5,889 bases of DNA from Thermoplasmata archaeon (GTDB lineage Archaea > Thermoplasmatota > Thermoplasmata > SG8-5). The stretch lies in the NCBI GenBank assembly GCA_023136815.1, contig JAGLQM010000053.1:1-5889 (forward strand), read 5' to 3'. Below the pieces are notes generated by a model that saw nothing but the letters and a program-made list of their open reading frames with translations, did not search any database and was not told the DNA's origin. The position numbers were made by a program, and so were the translations under genes. Positions 1-4,584 of this stretch are shown here, piece by piece. Position 1 is the stretch's first letter, and each line of letters opens with the position of its first letter.

Positions 1-52
1 ATGGTTGACTGGGTTTATTCTGAATCATCATAATGGCCAAAGGTCTGATTGA

Positions 53-1534
53 TTATGTTGTTGGCTCTGCTCTTTTTGGCTTGATTTCACAAACCATATC
101 ATCCGGCAGAGCATCAGGGCTTGGGTCAATTGGCTTTTTCACGCCCATTAGCTTCTCATGAATGTCCATTGCTGCATTTTTACCTGCGCCCATGGCCTCA
201 ATAACTGTTGCCATACCTGTGACAATATCTCCGCCGGCCCAGACTTTGTCCTTGGAAGTCTTGCCCCATTCGTCTGCTTCGATATAGCCCCATTTGTTGA
301 GCTCCAGGCCAGGAGTGGATTTTGTAAGTAATGGATTTGCGCCTGCGCCAATGGCCATAATGACCAGATTGGCTGGAATTTCATATTCTGAATCTGGAAC
401 CTGATTAGGCCTGGCTCTTCCAGTCTCATCTGGCTCTCCCAGTTCCATTTTCTCGCATTTCAGGGCTCGAACATGATGGTCAGAATCTTCAAGAACTGCA
501 AGGGGATTTGAAAGTGGGCAAAGTTTAATGCCTTCTTCTTCAGCATGATGTATTTCTTCATCTCGTGCAGGCATCTCTTTCCTGGTTCGACGGTACACAA
601 GGCTCACAGCGGAACCAAGTCTTCTGGCAGTTCTAGCAACGTCCATTGCCACATTGCCACCACCAATTACGCAGACCTTCTGCCCCTTAACAATTGGAGT
701 GTCATATTCTGGGAATTTGTAAGCTTTCATTAGATTGGCTCTGGTAAGATATTCATTTGCCGAGTATACGCCTCCAAGGTTCTCACCGGGTATTCCAAGG
801 AACTTTGGCAGTCCTGCGCCAGTACCAATGAAAACAGCATCATAGCCTCTCTCTTCAAGAAGTTCATCAACTGAAACGGTTTTTCCAACAATCTCATTGA
901 GCCTTATTTCAACGCCCATGCGGACAAGATAATCAACTTCCTTTTCCACAATGTCCTTGGGAAGTCTGAACTCTGGGATACCGTACATCAGCACGCCACC
1001 AGGTCTGTGGAATGCCTCGAAGATTGTAACTTCATAACCATATTGTTCCAAATCTCCTGCTGCAGTAAGGCCTGCTGGCCCGGCTCCAACAATGGCAACT
1101 TTCTTGCCATTCTTTTCCACCTGTGCTGGGTACTCAATTAAGTCGTTTTCTCTCTCATAATCTGCAACAAATCTCTCAAGCCTGCCAATGGCTATTGGTC
1201 TTCCCATTTTATTGAACACACATAGTTCCTCGCATTGAACTTCCTGTGGACAAACTCGGCCGCAAATTGCTGGCAATGCATTTGTTTCCTTTACTTTTCT
1301 GGCTGCTTCAGCAAATTTTCCCTCTGCAACCAGTTTTATGAAGGCTGGAATATGAACATTAACAGGACAGCCGCAAACACATGATGGTACTTTGCATTGA
1401 ACGCATCTTGCAGCCTCTTCCATTGCCATTTCAGGCGTGTAACCCAGTGGGACTTCCTCAAAGTTTTTTATTCTTTCATCTGGTTCTTGCTCGGGCATTG
1501 GCACTCTTTCTTTTCTTCGGGGCTTGTCGCTCAC
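53..1534 (-). CDS. nfnB: NfnB-type large subunit of NADH-dependent ferredoxin:NADP+ oxidoreductase
   Basis: 493-residue cytoplasmic flavoprotein of the GltD/NfnB family. With NfnA it is expected to couple NADPH oxidation or formation to NAD+ and ferredoxin by flavin-based electron bifurcation. Seen in the sequence: an N-terminal cysteine domain with C44, C47, C52, C56 (plus an extra C54) and C91, C95, C101, C105; an FAD dinucleotide fold GAGPAG at 150-155; a second fold GGGNVAMD at 291-298 followed by YRR at 314-316, typical of NADPH 2'-phosphate binding; and a C-terminal AGGD flavin motif at 433-436. E120, in IGRLERF, aligns with the non-cysteine cluster ligand position of this family (inference from memory of homologues). 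The start is GTG, overlapping the nfnA TGA as GTGA, with GGGGTGA four bases upstream; the ATG at residue 13 has no such site. Such proteins are often labelled glutamate synthase small subunit, but the adjacent nfnA and absence of a glutamate synthase large subunit favour Nfn. Sulfide dehydrogenase (SudA) is the same family. Confidence 0.93.
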   Translation of the reverse strand: MSDKPRRKERVPMPEQEPDERIKNFEEVPLGYTPEMAMEEAARCVQCKVPSCVCGCPVNVHIPAFIKLVAEGKFAEAARKVKETNALPAICGRVCPQEVQCEELCVFNKMGRPIAIGRLERFVADYERENDLIEYPAQVEKNGKKVAIVGAGPAGLTAAGDLEQYGYEVTIFEAFHRPGGVLMYGIPEFRLPKDIVEKEVDYLVRMGVEIRLNEIVGKTVSVDELLEERGYDAVFIGTGAGLPKFLGIPGENLGGVYSANEYLTRANLMKAYKFPEYDTPIVKGQKVCVIGGGNVAMDVARTARRLGSAVSLVYRRTRKEMPARDEEIHHAEEEGIKLCPLSNPLAVLEDSDHHVRALKCEKMELGEPDETGRARPNQVPDSEYEIPANLVIMAIGAGANPLLTKSTPGLELNKWGYIEADEWGKTSKDKVWAGGDIVTGMATVIEAMGAGKNAAMDIHEKLMGVKKPIDPSPDALPDDMVCEIKPKRAEPTT

Positions 1535-2367
1535 AAAATCACCCCGGAATCTTCCAGATATTTATCAAATGAGCATTTTTCATCCTTTACATAGGTTCTT
1601 TGTCTGGATGTCAGCAAATCCCAGTCAACTAAATGACCGTCAAACTCTGGCCCATCAACACATGTGAATTTTGTTTCTGTGCCTATATTCACCCTGCAGC
1701 CACCGCACATTCCAGTGGCATCGATCATTATGGAATTCAGACTCACGATGGTCTTAACTTTGAATGGTTTGGTGGTTAAAGCACTGAACTTCATCATTGG
1801 GACCGGGCCAATAGCATACACAATAGCCACTTCTTCTCTTTCAATAATTTCCTTCAATGGCTCTGTTACCAGTCCCTTTCTTCCTGCTGTACCATCATCG
1901 GTCATTATAATATGCTCATCACTGACACTGGCCAGTCTATCTTCCCAGAATAGCAACTCTTTTGACCTTGAACCCTGGATGGATATGACCTTGTTGCCAG
2001 CTTCCTTGAGTGCCCTGGCAATTGGGTAAATTGGTGCAGTCCCTACTCCGCCTGCAACCATGATGACTGTTCCGTGATTCTTAATCTCTGAAGCATGGCC
2101 CAGCGGACCCACAAATGCGAAATATTTATCGCCGGGTTTCATGGCCGCTAGTTTATACGTAGAAGTACCAATGGTCATGAAAACAATAGTGATAGTGCCT
2201 TCATCACGGTCAAAATCCGCGATTGTGAGAGGGATTCTTTCACCCTTCTCATCTGGCATGACGATTAAGAACTCGCCGGCTTTCGCTTTTCTAGCAATCT
2301 CAGGAGCCTTGACAACGGCTTCAAATATTGTTGGTACAAGCTCCTTTATACTTACTATTTCACACAT
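1531..2367 (-). CDS. nfnA: NfnA-type small subunit of NADH-dependent ferredoxin:NADP+ oxidoreductase
   Basis: 278-residue ferredoxin-NADP+ reductase-fold subunit (PyrK/SudB/NfnA family) that carries FAD and a [2Fe-2S] cluster and handles NAD(H) in the Nfn complex. Seen: the flavin-binding RIPLT segment at 44-48, the pyridine-nucleotide motif GGVGTAP at 106-112, and a C-terminal cluster motif with D216, C221, C224 and C236. The aspartate plus three cysteines match the unusual [2Fe-2S] ligation known for NfnA rather than the four cysteines of PyrK. An open frame continues 53 codons further upstream, to 2526, but that extension crosses the TATA box and A/T-rich spacer. The ATG at 2365-2367 has AGGAGGT six bases upstream and begins with the family-typical sequence MCEIVSIKEL, so I start there. 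First gene of a two-gene operon, overlapping nfnB by three bases of stop codon. An alternative label is sulfide dehydrogenase beta subunit; the biochemical direction in vivo cannot be read from sequence. Confidence 0.93.
   Translation of the reverse strand: MCEIVSIKELVPTIFEAVVKAPEIARKAKAGEFLIVMPDEKGERIPLTIADFDRDEGTITIVFMTIGTSTYKLAAMKPGDKYFAFVGPLGHASEIKNHGTVIMVAGGVGTAPIYPIARALKEAGNKVISIQGSRSKELLFWEDRLASVSDEHIIMTDDGTAGRKGLVTEPLKEIIEREEVAIVYAIGPVPMMKFSALTTKPFKVKTIVSLNSIMIDATGMCGGCRVNIGTETKFTCVDGPEFDGHLVDWDLLTSRQRTYVKDEKCSFDKYLEDSGVIL
1539..1545 (-). promoter_or_regulatory. Ribosome binding site for nfnB (decides a GTG start)
   Basis: On the minus strand GGGGTGA lies four bases before the GTG start of nfnB and inside the last codons of nfnA. 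The same GGTGA-N4-start arrangement occurs before the second and third genes of the plus-strand operon, which supports the unusual GTG choice and suggests translational coupling. Confidence 0.75.
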
Positions 2368-2373
2368 ATCATT

Positions 2374-2380
2374 ACCTCCT
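2374..2380 (-). promoter_or_regulatory. Ribosome binding site for nfnA
   Basis: AGGAGGT on the minus strand, six bases before the ATG at 2367. It is a near-perfect Shine-Dalgarno match and decides the start against a longer open frame reaching 2526. Confidence 0.85.
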
Positions 2381-2444
2381 GGGCCATTTGTGGGCCTGAG
2401 TACTGAGCGGTCCTTGTACCGCCATGTCCTGAAATAGAATTGAA

Positions 2445-2452
2445 TATATATA
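2445..2452 (-). promoter_or_regulatory. TATA-box-like element for the nfnAB operon
   Basis: TATATATA (same on both strands) centred about 80 bases before the nfnA ATG. If used as an archaeal TATA box on the minus strand, transcription would begin near 2422-2425, leaving a leader of roughly 55 bases. A 4-4-4 inverted repeat, GACT-TGTC-AGTC (2453-2464), abuts it where the BRE or an operator would lie. The box is palindromic, so it could also fire to the right, but it is then far (about 125 bases) from the next gene. The assignment is inferred from position and composition. Confidence 0.5.
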
Positions 2453-2489
2453 GACTTGTCAGTCGAACATAGGGGTATATTCCAAAATG

Positions 2490-2521
2490 AAAAAAAATCG
2501 ACAATTGCCACATTTTTTTTT
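2490..2521. promoter_or_regulatory. A-tract / CAATTG / T-tract dyad in the divergent intergenic region
   Basis: Eight A (2490-2497), four bases, the palindrome CAATTG (2502-2507), five bases, then nine T (2513-2521). The arms are complementary and the palindrome is centred within one base of the whole. The element lies between the two outward-facing TATA-like boxes, which is where a shared activator or repressor site, or a bend or easily melted segment, would sit. It could also be chance in A/T-rich spacer. No known operator is recognised. Confidence 0.35.
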
Positions 2522-2537
2522 GACATTTACACAATGA

Positions 2538-2545
2538 TTTTTATA
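2538..2545 (+). promoter_or_regulatory. TATA-box-like element for the plus-strand hydrogenase operon
   Basis: TTTTTATA followed by a G-run, about 60 bases before the ATG at 2601. An archaeal start about 25 bases downstream would fall near 2566-2572 and give a leader of around 30 bases. No clear purine-rich BRE is seen just upstream, so the call rests on position and A/T content alone. Confidence 0.4.
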
Positions 2546-2587
2546 GGGGAAAACAATCCTGATTCCAATACTGCCATGTGAGGGGTC

Positions 2588-2593
2588 AGGAGG
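2588..2593 (+). promoter_or_regulatory. Ribosome binding site for the fusion hydrogenase subunit
   Basis: AGGAGG seven bases before the ATG at 2601. It fixes the start of the first gene of the plus-strand operon; the protein begins directly with the beta strand that leads into the SCEGCE cluster motif, as expected for this family. Confidence 0.85.
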
Positions 2594-2600
2594 ACTGAAA

Positions 2601-4091
2601 ATGAAACCGAAAATCGCCGTTTTTGATTTCGCAAGTTGCGAAGGTTGCGAGTTGCAGATAGCTAACCTAGAAGAGGACATTCTCGAGGTAATTGATCTTG
2701 TGGATATTGTCTCTTTCAGGGAGGTTATGAAAGAACATTCAGATGATTATGACATTGCCTTTATTGAGGGCTCTATAAATCGTCCCATTGATGAGGAACG
2801 CCTCAAAAAAATAAGAGCCAATGCCAAAATTCTCATTGCCTATGGAGACTGTGCTTGCACTGGTGGCATGAACAAACTTCGCAATGACTGGTCAGATCGT
2901 GAAAATCTGAAAGAAGTTTATGCAGATGCCAATATTGATGGAAATGAGTTCTTCAATATATTCCCAACCAAGAGGCTCGACGAGATTGTTGATGTAGATT
3001 TCTACATCCGCGGCTGCCCAGTCAGGAAAGAACAGGTGCTCTATTACATCAAGCGTTTCATGACAATGCCGCCCAGGAAAAATAAGGATATCGATTTTGA
3101 CATCAAATCTAAGTTTCTGGAAATTGATGACCGTTCATTAGTAAAATATAATCCGAATAAATGTATTCTTTGTCGTCGTTGCTCAAATATCTGCCAGGAT
3201 GTCCTGGGTGTAGATGCACTGGGTGTTGTTGAAAAGGGAAATGTGGCAATAATTTCCACACCCCAGAATATTGGATTCGAAGCCAATGGCTGCATTAGAT
3301 GTGGTCAATGCGTATCTTTCTGCCCGGTTGGTGCTCTGGATACTGACTTAAAAGTAAATGAAATGATCCAACGATTGAATGATGGTTCCAACCATGTGAT
3401 AGCTCTGGACTCTATTTCCCTGGCCTCCTATGTAGAGGCGCATCCAATACTCTCCACCATGGAACCTGCAGAAGCAGAGAAGATGATAGTGGCCTCCTTG
3501 AAAGAAATAGGTTTCTCGAAAGTTGTCCAGTATGATAAATATCTGGCAGATTCACTCAAGCAAGATTCCAGCACAAAGGTTGACTCTTCCATGATGTCTA
3601 GCTGGTGCCTGTCGGCACAGCTTTATGTCACACAGAAGCACCCTCACTCTCTCGAGATATGTGATGAAAATTCCCCATGGAAGCTTCTTGTTGATGATAT
3701 GGGAAAGAGTGCAAGTATCTCACTTCTTACACCATGTACTGCTCTCAAAGGTGTTGAGGGACTGGCATTTATACTATCCTCTGATAATCTGGATGAATTG
3801 TTCAAGCAGATGGGCACGGATGTGGAATTTGCTGAACCTGAGAAAGGCACTTATGATGGTGAATTAGTCCATAATGAATTTCAGCACCCAGGTATCCCTG
3901 GAGAACATCCTAGATCATCTGTTTCAATAACACATGATTTCCTAGAAAAACTGGAAACATATTCAGAACCAGTGGATGTTTATCCATGCCTTATGCGTTG
4001 TGTCAGCGGTGGTGGAAATAGATCGACCATTGATGAATTAACTATCCAAAATAGAATTGACTGGGTCAAGAAGCTCAGGGGGGTGAACTGA
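2601..4091 (+). CDS. Fusion of [NiFe]-hydrogenase small subunit, 2x[4Fe-4S] ferredoxin and degenerate [FeFe]-hydrogenase H domain
   Basis: 496 residues, soluble, with no signal peptide or membrane segment. Residues 1-155 are a NuoB/HoxY/MvhG-like small-subunit domain: SCEGCE (C13, C16), EGSI at 56-59, GDC (C84) and RGCP (C139) supply the four ligands of the proximal [4Fe-4S] cluster. Residues about 175-250 match the ferredoxin part of HydA/NuoG-like proteins, with C188/C191/C194/C198 and C231/C234/C237/C241. Residues about 262-475 follow the H-cluster domain of [FeFe] hydrogenases, but shortened: SSWC (C336) stands for TSCC, TPC (C379) for MPC, and PCLMRCVSGGG (C463, C467) for ACxxGCxxGGG. 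All four ligands of the [4Fe-4S]H cubane remain. The proton-relay cysteine is W335, and the lysine three residues after the MPC cysteine is L382. Active [FeFe] catalysis is therefore unlikely; an electron-wiring or structural role beside a separately encoded [NiFe] large subunit is my inference. First gene of the operon; its TGA overlaps the next ATG by one base. Confidence 0.9.
   Translation: MKPKIAVFDFASCEGCELQIANLEEDILEVIDLVDIVSFREVMKEHSDDYDIAFIEGSINRPIDEERLKKIRANAKILIAYGDCACTGGMNKLRNDWSDRENLKEVYADANIDGNEFFNIFPTKRLDEIVDVDFYIRGCPVRKEQVLYYIKRFMTMPPRKNKDIDFDIKSKFLEIDDRSLVKYNPNKCILCRRCSNICQDVLGVDALGVVEKGNVAIISTPQNIGFEANGCIRCGQCVSFCPVGALDTDLKVNEMIQRLNDGSNHVIALDSISLASYVEAHPILSTMEPAEAEKMIVASLKEIGFSKVVQYDKYLADSLKQDSSTKVDSSMMSSWCLSAQLYVTQKHPHSLEICDENSPWKLLVDDMGKSASISLLTPCTALKGVEGLAFILSSDNLDELFKQMGTDVEFAEPEKGTYDGELVHNEFQHPGIPGEHPRSSVSITHDFLEKLETYSEPVDVYPCLMRCVSGGGNRSTIDELTIQNRIDWVKKLRGVN
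4078..4086 (+). promoter_or_regulatory. Ribosome binding site for the NuoE-like gene
   Basis: GGGGGGTGA within the last codons of the fusion gene, four bases before the ATG. With the TGATG stop/start overlap, it indicates translational coupling between the two subunits. Confidence 0.75.
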
Positions 4092-4576
4092 TGAGCGGTA
4101 CAAAACCTAAAGAGTTATCATGGGAAGAAAAAAGAATGCTAGATATGATAATTGATAGTGTGGAGGATACCAAGCACCAGAAGCTCCTTCTTCTCCAACT
4201 TATCCAGAAGGAATATAACTCCCTCAGGGATGAGCACATGAGGTATCTGGCCAAGAGCATCGGGACCAGCTACAGTGACATTTATGGAATAGCAACATTC
4301 TATGCTCAGTTCAACCTGAGCCCTCCTGGCCGGCACACTATCTCTGTGTGCATGGGAACAGGTTGCCATGTGAAAGGAAGCAAGAGAATACTGGAGAAGA
4401 TACAGGGGAATTTGGGAATCAAGGTCAATGGCACAACCAAGGATGGTAGATTTTCTCTCAAATCTGTTCGCTGTCTGGGATGCTGTGGCCTTGCTCCGGT
4501 AATAATGATTGATGACGAGACTTTTGGTAGAGTAAGATCGTCCCAGATTGACAGTATACTGGAGAAATTTGAATAG
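4091..4576 (+). CDS. nuoE: NuoE/HydC/HoxE-like [2Fe-2S] subunit
   Basis: 161 residues, the usual length for the 24-kDa subunit of complex I and for HydC/HoxE of NAD-linked hydrogenases. It carries one [2Fe-2S] cluster in a thioredoxin-like fold and passes electrons near the NuoF flavin. Seen: a helical N-terminal part with the conserved segment around SYSDIYGIATFYAQF (60-74), then CMGTGC (C87, C92) and CLGCCGLAPV (C128, C132) as cluster ligands. The residue before C132 is a cysteine (C131) where many homologues have alanine; a fifth thiol beside the cluster is a small oddity. It starts one base inside the stop of the fusion gene and is followed after eight bases by the NuoF-like gene, an order typical of NADH-linked hydrogenase operons. 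The family is clear; whether the complex is HydABC-like, Hox-like or a mixture depends on genes outside the window. Confidence 0.94.
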   Translation: MSGTKPKELSWEEKRMLDMIIDSVEDTKHQKLLLLQLIQKEYNSLRDEHMRYLAKSIGTSYSDIYGIATFYAQFNLSPPGRHTISVCMGTGCHVKGSKRILEKIQGNLGIKVNGTTKDGRFSLKSVRCLGCCGLAPVIMIDDETFGRVRSSQIDSILEKFE

Positions 4577-4582
4577 GTGATC
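4575..4582 (+). promoter_or_regulatory. Ribosome binding site for the NuoF-like gene
   Basis: AGGTGATC overlaps the NuoE-like stop codon and precedes the ATG at 4585; its GGTGA core ends four bases before the start. It selects the ATG at 4585 over later in-frame ATGs such as residue 12. Confidence 0.75.
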
Positions 4583-4584
4583 AC

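Noticed and set aside
1..52. Possible terminator after nfnB
   Set aside because: No stable hairpin or T-run is visible on the minus strand; transcription may continue beyond the window.
2381..2397. GGCC...GGCC inverted repeat just before the nfnA ribosome binding site as a riboswitch or attenuator
   Set aside because: The stem is only four base pairs, with no further pairing, too weak to call a structured RNA.
2490..2521. A8/T9 arms as an intrinsic terminator hairpin
   Set aside because: A stem of only A-U pairs is unstable, and no gene end lies upstream of it on either strand.
2368..2526. 53-codon N-terminal extension of nfnA
   Set aside because: It runs through the TATA-like box and A/T-rich spacer, has no resemblance to the family, and a strong AGGAGGT site marks the internal ATG at 2367.
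2576..2581. Minimal ATG-TGA upstream ORF in the leader of the fusion gene
   Set aside because: There is no ribosome binding site before it and a start-stop hexamer is easily expected by chance.
3384..4025. Functional [FeFe] hydrogenase
   Set aside because: The proton-relay cysteine and most 2Fe-pocket residues are replaced and the domain is shortened, so I annotate it as degenerate.
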